A stretch of 64,000 nucleotides of DNA from Oleispira sp963851095 (GTDB lineage: Bacteria > Pseudomonadota > Gammaproteobacteria > Pseudomonadales > Oceanobacteraceae). How positions within the stretch are numbered: position 1 is the first letter of the stretch; the number at the start of each line of letters is the position of its first letter. A program made the position numbers and the translations under genes. The notes beneath the pieces were generated by a model, which did no database searches, was not told where the DNA came from, and was given only the letters and a program-made list of their open reading frames with translations. Below are positions 41,613-51,049 of this stretch, in pieces. Where the stretch lies: assembly GCA_963851095.1 (NCBI GenBank), contig CAWKOX010000007.1:1-64000 (forward strand), read 5' to 3'.

Positions 41613-41657
41613 AGCACGTGAAGCAGTTGGACGGCTTGCCGCCCACTGCTTTGTGCT
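41613..41657 (+). terminator. Strong stem-loop after the cold-shock gene
   Basis: AGCAC...GAAGCAGT...CGGC pairs with GCCG...ACTGCTT.GTGCT across a TT turn, giving a long GC-rich hairpin 11 bases after the stop codon. There is no T-run, so it may end transcription with Rho or protect the mRNA 3' end. Confidence 0.6.
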
Positions 41658-41836
41658 CACCCTGCTTTATGCTATCCCTTTAGCGTCAAATTATTCGTAT
41701 CCTAATTGTTAGTATCGATCCTCATCACTTCCCCTAAGCTTCACATTTTCGTTCTATACTTTATTTATACCTGACTCCACCTTATTTCAGTATCTAGCCA
41801 TGCCGCTATTTTCATATTTTATGACGACTCTAATCC

Positions 41837-42994
41837 ATGACGCCTTCTAGCCCATTGCAAAAATATCAAGATTTAACGGCCCTTGGGCAAGTAAGCTTTG
41901 ACAAGTCGCAGCAGCAAGCATTAATGGCATTACAGCAATTGCACGAGCAAACTGCTGGTAGGCCGAAAGTGAATAGAAAGATGATGCGTGGCAGTGCTTC
42001 CTGTGATGGCTTGTATTTATGGGGAGAGGTCGGGCGTGGCAAAACATTTTTAATGGATATCTTTGTTGAATCATTCGATACCGATATTTGCTTACGGCAG
42101 CACTTTCATCATTTTATGCGCGACGTGCATCGTCAGTTAGCTCAGTTATCAGGCAGTAAAGATCCTCTTAGAAAGATTGCGAAACACCTAAAAAGTCGTC
42201 ACGATATTTTATGTTTTGATGAGTTTTTTGTGTATGACATTGGTGATGCCATGTTATTGGGTCGCTTGATTATGTACCTGTTTGAGCAAGGCATGATTGT
42301 TGTTGCTACCAGTAATTGTGCCCCAGATGAATTGTATAAAGACGGCTTGCAGCGGGCTAGCTTTTTACCCGCAATTGATGCCATTCATCAGAGTATGAAA
42401 ATAATAGAGCTAACGGGTACCAAAGATCACCGCGAACGCCATTTACATACACTGCAAAATTATTTTTTGATAAATGAAAATTTTCAAGAAACCGCTCTGC
42501 TTCCTGATAAACACCTAGATAAGCATCCTGGGATAATAGAAATATTAGGCCGAGAGATTAATTATCTACACAAAGACACTTCAACCATAGTTTTTGAATT
42601 TGAAGACTTGTGTTTAGGCCCAAGAAGTCATTTTGATTACATCGAAATAGCCAAACAATTTTCCATCGTTTATTTGTTAAATGTTCCTGCATTAGGTGGG
42701 GCCGTATATGAACGTATTAAGGCACGTGGTACTGAAGATGGCAGTGTAGGTTCGGGTGATACGGGCGAGCGTGAGGTCATGCTCGCCCCCATGGATGATG
42801 GGGCTAGACGTTTTATTGCGTTAGTTGATGAACTGTATGACCAACAGGTCGCTTTATATTTAACTTGCTATGTATCATTGGATAAATTATATACCCACGG
42901 CAGCTTGGCCTTTCAGTTTGAAAGAGCCCGCAGTCGTTTAATTGAAATGGGCAGTGAAGAATATATGAGCCAAATAGCTCATAAATTGCCTTAA
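41837..42994 (+). CDS. zapE: Cell division protein ZapE (AFG1-like ATPase)
   Basis: 385-residue P-loop ATPase of the AFG1/ZapE family that acts at the division ring in E. coli. Walker A is GEVGRGKT (residues 63-70) and Walker B is ILCFDEFFV. The family blocks FHHFMRDVHRQL, VVATSNCAPDELYKDGLQRASFLPAI and the C-terminal TCYVSLDKLY region are present. Length is normal. It is followed 28 bases later by the 2OG oxygenase gene on the same strand. Confidence 0.93.
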   Translation: MTPSSPLQKYQDLTALGQVSFDKSQQQALMALQQLHEQTAGRPKVNRKMMRGSASCDGLYLWGEVGRGKTFLMDIFVESFDTDICLRQHFHHFMRDVHRQLAQLSGSKDPLRKIAKHLKSRHDILCFDEFFVYDIGDAMLLGRLIMYLFEQGMIVVATSNCAPDELYKDGLQRASFLPAIDAIHQSMKIIELTGTKDHRERHLHTLQNYFLINENFQETALLPDKHLDKHPGIIEILGREINYLHKDTSTIVFEFEDLCLGPRSHFDYIEIAKQFSIVYLLNVPALGGAVYERIKARGTEDGSVGSGDTGEREVMLAPMDDGARRFIALVDELYDQQVALYLTCYVSLDKLYTHGSLAFQFERARSRLIEMGSEEYMSQIAHKLP

Positions 42995-43022
42995 CGATTT
43001 TTACATCTAAAAGGTATATTAC

Positions 43023-43697
43023 TTGGTCGCTTTAAATCAATTTCCATCCATGGATGGCGATAGAACGAATGATGAAACTCTGTTTGGCCTAATTGCTCAA
43101 GATATCGAAAAGCAAGGCTATAGCATTCGTCATGGTGCATTACCAGAAGGCTTAGCGATTGATCTTTATAATCAACAGCAGGTGCTAGCGGCGGAAAATT
43201 TTAAGAAAGCCGGTATTGGTCGTGGTGATGATTATCTTGAAAACGAATTTGTCAGAACCGATGCGATTTGCTGGATTAACGGTGAAACCGACGCAGGCAA
43301 AGACTGGTTAAATTGGACGGCAGGGTTACAAAGCTTTCTCAATCGCCGTTTATTTTTAGGCTTGTTTTCATTCGAAAGTCATTTTGCTCATTATAGCCCA
43401 GGGGATTATTACAAACGTCATTACGATGCGTTCCGTGGGGAAGCGAACCGAGTATTGTCGGTAGTTGCTTATTTCAATTCTGACTGGACAGCTGCGGATG
43501 GTGGTGAGCTGGTTCTGTACAAGGATGATCATGATAAAGAAGGGACTAAAGTGATTCCTTTATTTGGCACTTTAGTGACTTTTTTGAGTGAAGAATTTCC
43601 TCATGAAGTATTGGCGGCCAAAAGAGACCGCCATTCTATTGCAGGTTGGTTCCGAGTGAATACGTCGGTCTTCGATCGTGTCGATCCGCCGCTGTAG
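43023..43697 (+). CDS. 2OG-Fe(II) dioxygenase (prolyl 4-hydroxylase-like)
   Basis: 224 residues. The iron ligands are His133 and Asp135 (YYKRHYDAF) and His194 (EEFPHEVL), and a 2-oxoglutarate-binding Arg lies in HSIAGWFRVN. The GGELVLY segment is typical of PF13640 hydroxylases. The start is a TTG with AAAGG eight or nine bases upstream; an in-frame ATG at 43050 is the alternative. The substrate is unknown, perhaps a protein or a small molecule. It probably shares a transcript with zapE. Confidence 0.87.
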   Translation: MVALNQFPSMDGDRTNDETLFGLIAQDIEKQGYSIRHGALPEGLAIDLYNQQQVLAAENFKKAGIGRGDDYLENEFVRTDAICWINGETDAGKDWLNWTAGLQSFLNRRLFLGLFSFESHFAHYSPGDYYKRHYDAFRGEANRVLSVVAYFNSDWTAADGGELVLYKDDHDKEGTKVIPLFGTLVTFLSEEFPHEVLAAKRDRHSIAGWFRVNTSVFDRVDPPL

Positions 43698-43723
43698 TGC
43701 TTACTTAACCTATACCGCTCGGT

Positions 43724-44704
43724 CTATGAAGCAGGTAAATGATCACGTCCATGAGGAAGATTGAAATCTTGCTCAGGCCCAACAGGTACAACGGCTGTTG
43801 GGTTAATCGTGACATGGCTAACGTAATAGTGCGTTTTGATGTGATCTAAACTGACGGTGCTTGCAATGCCTGGCACCTGATAAAGCTCACGCATATAACC
43901 ACTTAATGCTGGGTAATCTGCAATCATTTTTTTGTTGGTTTTGAAGTGACCAAAATACACCGCATCAAAACGAATCAAGGTTGTAAACAAACGCCAGTCG
44001 GCTTCGGTTAATGTCTCACCCACTAGATAACGCTGCTTAGTTAGAATTTCTTCTACCTGATCCAATGCTGCAAACAAATTGTGGTAAGCGATCTCATAGG
44101 CTTTTTGTGTGGTTGCAAAACCAGACAGATAAACGCCATTATTGATCTTGTGGTATACCAATTCGTTAATCATATTAATTGATTCGTGCAGCGCTTCCGG
44201 ATAGTAGTCATCTGTATTACCGGTTAAATCATTAAACGCGGAGTTAAACATACGAATAATGTCAGCCGATTCGTTGCTCACAATCGTTTCGGTTTGCTTA
44301 TCCCATAATACTGGCACAGTCACACGGCCTTCGTACTGGCTGTCTGCTTTCAGATACAGCTGATACATGAAGTTAAAGTCATAAAGCGGGTCAGTCACTT
44401 CCCAGCCATTCTCAAGCATAACCGGATCAACAATCGTTACATCGATATAGTCTTGCAAGCCCTTAAGCTCGCGGAAAATTAATGTGCGGTGCGCCCATGG
44501 ACAAGCCAAAGAAACGTATAAATGGTAACGGCCTTTCTCGGCTTTAAAGCTTGGCACTTCTTTGCCCGTCTCAGAATCGGTAACAGGTTGACCATCGGTG
44601 GTTAACCAGCTTCTGAAGCGGCTATCTTGACGACGGAACTCGCCACCACTTTCTTTGGTATCGTACCACTGATCAACCCATTTACCGTTTTGTATTAGAC
44701 CCAT
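43724..44704 (-). CDS. yqjG: Glutathionyl-hydroquinone reductase
   Basis: 326-residue omega/Xi-class glutathione transferase that reduces glutathionyl-hydroquinones. The catalytic Cys68 lies in VSLACPWAHRTLI, followed by ITIVDPVM-like VTIVDPVMLENGW and the C-terminal helical domain with WRLFTTLIRFDAVYFGHFKTN. The length matches E. coli YqjG. It is divergent from a LysR gene, which probably controls it. Confidence 0.92.
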   Translation of the reverse strand: MGLIQNGKWVDQWYDTKESGGEFRRQDSRFRSWLTTDGQPVTDSETGKEVPSFKAEKGRYHLYVSLACPWAHRTLIFRELKGLQDYIDVTIVDPVMLENGWEVTDPLYDFNFMYQLYLKADSQYEGRVTVPVLWDKQTETIVSNESADIIRMFNSAFNDLTGNTDDYYPEALHESINMINELVYHKINNGVYLSGFATTQKAYEIAYHNLFAALDQVEEILTKQRYLVGETLTEADWRLFTTLIRFDAVYFGHFKTNKKMIADYPALSGYMRELYQVPGIASTVSLDHIKTHYYVSHVTINPTAVVPVGPEQDFNLPHGRDHLPAS

Positions 44705-44821
44705 GACTTACACCTCTTTCATTCTGATTAGCTCTGAAGCATTTTCAGAGCCTTTTAGACCTAAGTGTTTATTGCTTATGATCTCAATTATAGAGTGCTA
44801 AAAATTTTCTATAAGCGCTAC

Positions 44822-44850
44822 AATCTGTTTAGATTAATCTAATAATTAGA
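44822..44850. promoter_or_regulatory. Overlapping palindromes upstream of lysR and yqjG
   Basis: AATCT-GTTT-AGATT (44822-44835), the perfect 12-bp TAGATTAATCTA (44830-44841) and TCTAATAATTAGA (44838-44850) overlap in one 29-base block just before the LysR start codon. LysR proteins bind such AT-rich dyads (T-N11-A type) next to the genes they control. Assignment to this regulator is inferred from position. Confidence 0.6.
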
Positions 44851-44866
44851 ACAGTTGGTGTACGCT

Positions 44867-45784
44867 ATGAGTGTTAGAAACCCTATAACGATTGAGGTAT
44901 TAGAAACCTTAGATGCCATTGACCGACGAGGGAGTTTTGCCAAAGCATCGGAAGAGTTGAATAAAGCAACGTCGGCAGTCTCGTATGCGGTACAAAAGCT
45001 TGAAGAGCAGCTTGATATCTCGCTTTTTCAGCGCCAAGGTCGGCGCTCTGTATTAACCCCAGCGGGTCAGTTGATCTTACAAGAAGGTCGTACAATCCTC
45101 AGTGCGACCTCGCGATTAGCCAATAGCGCAAAAGAAGTGGCGACGGGTTGGGAGCCTAAAATACGTATCGCAATGGAATCGACATTAGACTCTTCAGTAT
45201 TATTTGGCGTTTTAGCTGACTTTCTTGAACAACATGAAAATGTTGAAATTGATTTAATCGAAAGTGTGCTTAGTGGTGGTTGGGAAGCCCTTGATCAGGA
45301 TCGAGTCGAACTTATTATAGGCGTTCCCGGCCCTGTGCCTTCGCAGAAGGGCTTTCGTACTCAGATGATGGGAGATAGTGAATTAGTCCCAGTGATAGCG
45401 GCTTCTCATGAACATGCGGCTATCGCGTGTGATGCTGATGAGTTAGCAGTGGTATTGCCGAAACTCAGACGTGTTATTACGCACGATACCGCCCGCTTTG
45501 ATGTCCCTCGTAGTGCAGGCCTAAGCAGTGACAAATTAAATACCCCTATGCTGTCTTTTTATGTACAAAATATGGATCAAAAACTGGAAGCGATCCTCGC
45601 AGGTATTGGAATTGGTCACCTGCCCCGTAATCGTATTCAGCAATATTTAGAGGATGGAAAGTTAAAAGAACTTAATATTGTGCGTGAAGCCAATCACTAT
45701 GGAAATTATATGGCTTGGAAAATGATCAATAAAGGCAAAGGCCTTCAAGTTTTGATAAAGCAGTTGATGGAAGCGCAATGGTAA
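44867..45784 (+). CDS. LysR-family transcriptional regulator
   Basis: 305 residues. The N-terminal helix-turn-helix (LETLDAIDRRGSFAKASEELNKATSAVSYAVQKLEEQL) is followed by a periplasmic-binding-like effector domain. ATG start before SVRNPITIEV; a TTG four codons earlier is less likely. It is divergent from yqjG with a palindromic operator between, so a role in quinone or electrophile response is plausible. Confidence 0.9.
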   Translation: MSVRNPITIEVLETLDAIDRRGSFAKASEELNKATSAVSYAVQKLEEQLDISLFQRQGRRSVLTPAGQLILQEGRTILSATSRLANSAKEVATGWEPKIRIAMESTLDSSVLFGVLADFLEQHENVEIDLIESVLSGGWEALDQDRVELIIGVPGPVPSQKGFRTQMMGDSELVPVIAASHEHAAIACDADELAVVLPKLRRVITHDTARFDVPRSAGLSSDKLNTPMLSFYVQNMDQKLEAILAGIGIGHLPRNRIQQYLEDGKLKELNIVREANHYGNYMAWKMINKGKGLQVLIKQLMEAQW

Positions 45785-45788
45785 CGCT

Positions 45789-46808
45789 TTAATCAGAACT
45801 TTCGTCACTCTGGGTCAGCTTGTCCAACTTACGCTGCACCTTTTCTGCACGCGCCAGTCTATCTTTCAGGTTGCTATCTTGTGGGTTGAGCTTCAGGGCT
45901 TGTTGCCATTGAATAAGCGCTGTCGAGATATTACCTTTTCGGTATTCTATTGATGCTGATTTATCTAAAGCCTGGGCATGCTCAGTTCGAGTTATATTGG
46001 CTCTTAATAATGCAGCTTCAACCTCTGGACCGCTGAACAATTCATTGGTTAAGATGTCTTGAATGATGAGTAAAGAATCAAAGTTTTCTTTTTTTATCGC
46101 ATTATCAAGCTGTCGAATAAGAGAGTTTTGGCGTTCATTAATGGCTTTGTTGTTCAGGCTGGTCAAACCTGCATTAATTGCATGAGTAATTTCACCCGCG
46201 CCGAGGTTTGGGTCTAGATATACGGATTTTTCATACGTTTTTTGGGCATTAGTATAATCTTTTACCAGTAAGGCTTGGGTCGACAGCTGTAATAGCTCCT
46301 CTGCTAATGCTTGTTTTTTGGTTAATAAATTATGCCGTGTTGAAAACCAATTAATACGCTTGTAATGAATTCTTTCGAATAAATTTTCTTGAGCAAATTG
46401 TACGTCTAAAAGCTGAGCTTCTAAAAGTGCGCGCTGGGTATTGATGTGACGCTCTTCTTCGCGCTGGGCTTTGTCTATGTCTGAATAATAACGTTCAAGC
46501 ACGAGAGTAGGTTGATTGGTTTGCAACTGTTTTAGTATTTCTCGAGCCTCCCCCCACTGTTTATTGTTGATTAACTGATTGATTTTAAGGGTTTGAGCCT
46601 TTTTATGCTGAGCTGCTAATGCCTTGGTTTTTAATAATAATGCTTTGTTTGTCGGGTTTTCTGCGGCTATTAACTCAATCGCTTTTTGATACTGATGCTC
46701 TTCAATCAGCTGCTCAGTCGTCGAAGTAAATAAACCTGATGTAGTTGCACAGCCAGTTATGACAATTGATGCCGCCAGTAATAGCAGTGTGATGGTAGAT
46801 TTAAACAT
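45789..46808 (-). CDS. TPR-containing lipoprotein
   Basis: 339 residues. A lipoprotein signal peptide ends in VITGC (lipobox), so the mature protein is lipid-anchored in the envelope. The rest is helical, with TPR-like segments (EEHQYQKAIELIAAENP, KDYTNAQKTYEKSVYLDPN, RKGNISTALIQWQQALKLNPQDSN). Its start overlaps the end of the adenylate cyclase gene by 8 bases, so the two are probably co-translated. It may be an envelope partner or sensor for the cyclase. Confidence 0.85.
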   Translation of the reverse strand: MFKSTITLLLLAASIVITGCATTSGLFTSTTEQLIEEHQYQKAIELIAAENPTNKALLLKTKALAAQHKKAQTLKINQLINNKQWGEAREILKQLQTNQPTLVLERYYSDIDKAQREEERHINTQRALLEAQLLDVQFAQENLFERIHYKRINWFSTRHNLLTKKQALAEELLQLSTQALLVKDYTNAQKTYEKSVYLDPNLGAGEITHAINAGLTSLNNKAINERQNSLIRQLDNAIKKENFDSLLIIQDILTNELFSGPEVEAALLRANITRTEHAQALDKSASIEYRKGNISTALIQWQQALKLNPQDSNLKDRLARAEKVQRKLDKLTQSDESSD

Positions 46809-48264
46809 ACTTCTGCATCGCTATAAGTTCGTTTTCTTGCTGCATCAAAATGCGGTTAAACTGTGGCGCTAAGCCAATGACATTAAAGCATTTAATAGGC
46901 TGCTTTTTTCCCTTAACCCTAAAGCTCTCACTGGCTTCTGTCACTAATAAATCATGGCATGCTGGGTGTTGGTATATACATTCGCTGATCATTAACTTGT
47001 TTGGGCTGGCAATATCACACAGGCGTGAGGCGACGTTAACAGCATCCCCGGTAATAGTGAACTGCATACGTTCTTGATCGCCGATCGCACCGGCTAACAT
47101 GTCGCCACAGTGTAGGCCTAACCTAAAATTTAGTTCAGGAAGGTCATGGCTGATGCGGTGTTTATTCAGCGCTTTGGTCAAACGAATAAAAATCTTTGCG
47201 GCGCAGATCGCATTAATACTGTGTTTAGCATCGTTGTTATGGACGCCAAATGTAATCATAGCGCCATCGCCAATAAAGTTATCGACACTGCCCCAATAGA
47301 TTTTACTGACCTGATGGATTAACGAATAATATTGATTCAGTGCTTCGGCAATTTGTATCGGCGTTTGTTTTTCACTTAATTCAGTGAAACCAATGATGTC
47401 AACAAATAAAACCGAACCACAAACATGCTTTAAGGGTTTCTTAGGTTGATCTAAATCGGACAGGATATCTTTAGCAATGTCTTTGGATATAAACGAATGA
47501 AAGTTTTTTTCGATCGCTTCTTTATCGCGTAAGCCTTGCAGCATGTGTTCAAAGCTTGTTACCAAATCACCGACTTCATTATTCTTCGCGCGGGGCAAGG
47601 CAGGGGATAGATTACCTTTGGCAACTTGCTTTGTTGTCTGCTGAAGTTGCTTTAAAGATTGAGTTAACTTTTTCGCAATAACAATACTGCTCAATGTCGC
47701 GAGAGAAATAATGCCGATTAAAATAAGCCCCAAAGCGCTTAACGCTTTAATCAGAGAATTACTGATGGCGCTATTATCAATACTAAGCTGAATGGACCCC
47801 GCAGTGACCTGATGAAAGATAATATCGGAGCGATAGCGTCTGCTATTTTTATCGAGTACTCGATCATTACTCAGCTTAGCTTGAGAGTTTTTCTCCTTAT
47901 CAGTCTCTTCTGTCTCAGGCGTTCTTAATGCTATGGCTACGGTCTTGCCTAAGTCGTCTTCAATCGAGATAGATAAAATATTATCGCTGGTATGAACGAT
48001 GTTTTCTAGCATTGAGGAAAGCGCTAGATAGTCTTCGGCCATTAACATTTCAGCGGCGCTATTTGCCGCTTGCTGAGTCACGGTATTCGCAAAGGTATCA
48101 ATTTGTCGTTGCATTAAGTCGTTAAAATTAACCTGTAGATAGCCCCATAGAACCCCAATAGACAGGCAAAGTACCAGAGTCATAGAGAGAAGCATTTGCC
48201 AAAATAATGGGAAACGAATGCTGCTCATGGTTAATAATTTACGCGAAAATATAGAGTTTTTCAT
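46801..48264 (-). CDS. Membrane class III adenylate/guanylate cyclase with HAMP domain
   Basis: 487 residues. Membrane helix at about 22-44, a periplasmic sensor segment, a second helix at about 170-197, a HAMP domain (about 197-250), then the cyclase domain (about 280-460). Metal-binding Asp289 (LFVDIIGFTELSE) and Asp333 (NFIGDGAMITFG) are 44 residues apart, as expected for active class III enzymes; TGDAVNVASRL follows. cAMP is the likelier product, but the substrate residues were not checked. The gene is paired with a TPR lipoprotein. Confidence 0.9.
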   Translation of the reverse strand: MKNSIFSRKLLTMSSIRFPLFWQMLLSMTLVLCLSIGVLWGYLQVNFNDLMQRQIDTFANTVTQQAANSAAEMLMAEDYLALSSMLENIVHTSDNILSISIEDDLGKTVAIALRTPETEETDKEKNSQAKLSNDRVLDKNSRRYRSDIIFHQVTAGSIQLSIDNSAISNSLIKALSALGLILIGIISLATLSSIVIAKKLTQSLKQLQQTTKQVAKGNLSPALPRAKNNEVGDLVTSFEHMLQGLRDKEAIEKNFHSFISKDIAKDILSDLDQPKKPLKHVCGSVLFVDIIGFTELSEKQTPIQIAEALNQYYSLIHQVSKIYWGSVDNFIGDGAMITFGVHNNDAKHSINAICAAKIFIRLTKALNKHRISHDLPELNFRLGLHCGDMLAGAIGDQERMQFTITGDAVNVASRLCDIASPNKLMISECIYQHPACHDLLVTEASESFRVKGKKQPIKCFNVIGLAPQFNRILMQQENELIAMQKYV

Positions 48265-48496
48265 TATTCCAAAAAACGTGCTCTAACAAACAGGCGGTGA
48301 ATAGGGCGTATATTTTATGGGTATTATTAATAATAGCTACTTATAATAATAGCTACTTAATATTAATACCTACTGAGTATCGCATACCGGTCTGTCGTGA
48401 AAATACGGTATCCCAAAGACGTCATCGTTTTATCTGTGCTATTCATTAAAGCCACATCGCTTTATTATAGAAGCTCACCTCCAATTGTTTATCGAT
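48265..48496. other. Divergent intergenic region with a 16-bp tandem duplication
   Basis: TAATAGCTACTTA occurs at 48331 and 48347 (period 16) between the cyclase gene and rsuA. No gene or terminator was seen. It holds the divergent promoters. Confidence 0.4.
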
Positions 48497-49228
48497 ATGC
48501 GTCTAGACAAATTCATTTGTAAAAGTACAGGGCTTACTAAGCGAGAGGCCATTCAGGAAATACATGCGGGTCATATTCTTGTAAATGATGTAATAGTATT
48601 AGACGAATCAACTCAAGTGCATGAAAACAATACCATCACGCTAAATGGTCAGCGCTTGAAACCACGACCTTTTCGTTATTTGTTAATGCATAAGCCAGCC
48701 AATACGATTTGTTCAAATGCCGATGGTGATTATCCCTCGCTATTTAATCAACTGGATATTGATGGTGTACACGGGCTCAGCAGAGATGAACTGCACATAG
48801 CAGGGCGCTTAGATGTGGATACCACCGGTTTAGTACTAATTACCGACGATGGCCGCTGGACGTACAACATTACGCGTCCTGATAAAGATTGTAAGAAGGT
48901 GTACCGAGTTGGATTATCGTATGGTATTCCAGAGCATAAAATTGCCACCCTTGTTGAGCGATTTAAGCAGGGTATTCAGTTGCAAGGTGAGCAAGGACTT
49001 ACTCAGTCCGCGTTATTAGAGGTTCTGCCGAGTATAAAAAAGGAAAGCAGAGAAGTGCTACTGACAATAACCGAAGGAAAATATCATCAGGTGAAGCGTA
49101 TGTTTGCCGCGGTGGGAAATCGTGTAGTCAGCTTGCATCGTGAAAAAATTGGTAGCATCCAGCTTGATGTTGAAGAAGGGCAGTGGCGTTTTTTAACCGT
49201 ATATGAAGTTTCTTCCTTTGCTCGTTAG
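48497..49228 (+). CDS. rsuA: 16S rRNA pseudouridine 516 synthase, RsuA type
   Basis: 243 residues from the ATG before RLDKFICKSTGL. The N-terminal S4 RNA-binding domain (residues 1-50) and the catalytic motif HIAGRLDVDTTGLVLITDDG (Asp106) mark the RsuA/RluB/E/F family. The overall length and LTKREAIQEIHAGHILVN fit RsuA best. The upstream TTG, four codons earlier, is unlikely to be the start. Confidence 0.88.
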   Translation: MRLDKFICKSTGLTKREAIQEIHAGHILVNDVIVLDESTQVHENNTITLNGQRLKPRPFRYLLMHKPANTICSNADGDYPSLFNQLDIDGVHGLSRDELHIAGRLDVDTTGLVLITDDGRWTYNITRPDKDCKKVYRVGLSYGIPEHKIATLVERFKQGIQLQGEQGLTQSALLEVLPSIKKESREVLLTITEGKYHQVKRMFAAVGNRVVSLHREKIGSIQLDVEEGQWRFLTVYEVSSFAR

Positions 49229-49253
49229 CCCTTCATTCTTGCCGAATATCTTA

Positions 49254-49320
49254 TGCTGAGTCTCTCCTGCTGAGTCTCTCCTGCTGAATCAACGATTCAT
49301 ATTATCGATTCATATTGTCG
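49254..49320. repeat. Two adjacent short tandem duplications at convergent gene ends
   Basis: TGCTGAGTCTCTCC occurs twice (49254-49281, period 14) with a third partial copy, then ATTCATATTRTCG twice (49295-49320, period 13). The second pair overlaps the stop codon of the SMP-30 gene. These look like replication slippage events. Confidence 0.8.
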
Positions 49321-50387
49321 ATAATCCCCAAAGCCGTTTCATGCAAACTGCTGACATACAGCTTATCGCCAACTTCTAATGCGCCAGTAGTATGACCATA
49401 AATGCCGAGAGGATCTTGCAAGTTAAAGACCACCTCTCCGGTATCGTTGATCGCGATAAGATGACCATAATGCTGTGCTTTTGGACGTAAAAATTCAGGC
49501 AGGCGCTGAATCACTTTACGCAAGTTGGGTGAATTAGACAGCCAATCTAAAGGCTTACTGCGTGGGCTGACCAAGCCTAACCAATACACACCATGACTGC
49601 CACGTGCGATGTTATCGGGAAAGCTGGGTAAGTTATCGATCACAACCTCTAATGTACCGCGTTGTTCACCGTTTAACCCTAAGCGCATTACTCGATAACT
49701 GCCTGTTTCATTAAATAAAATAAACTGTTCGTCATGGCTTAGAGTGACGCCATTAGCAAAGTTAATTCCTGCGGCTAATACGGTAGAGGTTTGTGTATCG
49801 GGGTTGTATTCAATGATGCGGCCATGGCCACCGTGCTCATTAATATCCAGCAAGCTAGCACCATAAGTGCCGTATTGTTCAGCATGAAATTTAGACGACG
49901 CATCCGAAAAATAAATATTGCCGTTACTCGCAACATCGACATCGTCTGCGTACTTAATCGCCATGCCATCAATACGATCAACCAAGGTGGTAATCTTGCC
50001 GTCGGTAGAAACCTTCAACAAACCCTTGAAGGCATCGGCGACTAATAAGTTACCTTGCTGATCAAACTCTATGCCCAAAGGGCGGCCGCCCGTATTCACC
50101 CAAGGCTGAATGTTTCCGTTCGAATCTAAAAATTTAATGGCTCCGCTGAGCAGTGCGAAATAGACATGGCCGTCTTTACTAAGCGCTAAATCTTCTGGGC
50201 CTATCTCGTTTTTTAATTCAATGCGAGTAATTTGGCTAAGTGCTTGGTTAGGAGAAAAATCACCGCTATAACCAGGGTTAACCGGTGCTTGCCATGCAAC
50301 TGGGTCAACCGCAACAGGCCAAAATGCTAAATAGCCCACTAGTACAAGTGCGCTGCCCGCGAGTACTTTTTTGATTACACTGCTCAT
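49302..50387 (-). CDS. SMP-30/strictosidine synthase-like beta-propeller protein
   Basis: 361 residues. An N-terminal membrane anchor (SALVLVGYLAFWPVAV) is followed by a six-bladed propeller with PLGIEFDQQGNLLVADAFKGLLK, KYADDVDVASNGNIYFSDASSKF, FANGVTLSHDEQFILFNETGSYRVMR and LPSFPDNIARGSHGVYWLGL. This matches adipocyte membrane-associated protein and SMP-30 lactonase-like proteins. It may hydrolyse a lactone or ester in the periplasm; the substrate is unknown. Confidence 0.85.
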   Translation of the reverse strand: MSSVIKKVLAGSALVLVGYLAFWPVAVDPVAWQAPVNPGYSGDFSPNQALSQITRIELKNEIGPEDLALSKDGHVYFALLSGAIKFLDSNGNIQPWVNTGGRPLGIEFDQQGNLLVADAFKGLLKVSTDGKITTLVDRIDGMAIKYADDVDVASNGNIYFSDASSKFHAEQYGTYGASLLDINEHGGHGRIIEYNPDTQTSTVLAAGINFANGVTLSHDEQFILFNETGSYRVMRLGLNGEQRGTLEVVIDNLPSFPDNIARGSHGVYWLGLVSPRSKPLDWLSNSPNLRKVIQRLPEFLRPKAQHYGHLIAINDTGEVVFNLQDPLGIYGHTTGALEVGDKLYVSSLHETALGIIDNMNR

Positions 50388-50509
50388 TATGAATTCCTTA
50401 TCAAACTCTTATTTTTATAGTATTTAACGTCATACTCGCTACGAGCTATATTTCTAAGAGTATTCATTTAAACTGATTACGATCTAGATATGAACACGAA
50501 AACAATGGA

Positions 50510-51049
50510 TTAAAGCTGTCGGTGATTCAAATGGCTCACGGCATCGGCTAACTGTAAATTAAGCGCTTCATGAGTTAAGCATTGTTTATCCGTATCAAAA
50601 TTATCGTTAAAGCTAGGAACAGATAAGCTGGCTTTTACAATGCCACCAAAGCGCGGAATAGAATCAACAGCGCTGGCTAATACCGTCGCGCCACCTCTAG
50701 CACCGGGTGACGTGGACAATAATACCATTGGCTTACCGCCAAAGACTTTAGGTTCGATACGCGAACACCAGTCAAAAATATTCTTATACGCCGCCGTGTA
50801 AGAGCCATTATGTTCGGCGAATGAAATAATTACGCCATCGCTATTAGCAATCTTGGCTAAAAAATCTTTGGCCTGTTGAGGATGGCCAATTTCTACTTCC
50901 ACGTCTTGGCTGAATAAAGGCATCTCATATTCGTTAAGGTCTAACACCTCAACTCTTTCTACCTTGTCTAATAAGCTAGCAGCGTAGCCTACTAACTGTC
51001 TGTTTATAGAAACTTTATGGTTACTAGCAGCAAAGGCAACGATGTTCAT
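50510..51049 (-). CDS. NAD(P)H-dependent FMN reductase family protein
   Basis: 179-residue flavodoxin-like protein. An N-terminal phosphate-binding loop (ASNHKVSINRQL), the segment GVIISFAEHNGSYTAAYKNIFDW and GKPMVLLSTSPGARGGATVL are typical of PF03358 quinone/azo/FMN reductases. It probably reduces quinones or other acceptors in the cytoplasm. It stands alone, in the same direction as the SMP-30 gene. Confidence 0.88.
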   Translation of the reverse strand: MNIVAFAASNHKVSINRQLVGYAASLLDKVERVEVLDLNEYEMPLFSQDVEVEIGHPQQAKDFLAKIANSDGVIISFAEHNGSYTAAYKNIFDWCSRIEPKVFGGKPMVLLSTSPGARGGATVLASAVDSIPRFGGIVKASLSVPSFNDNFDTDKQCLTHEALNLQLADAVSHLNHRQL

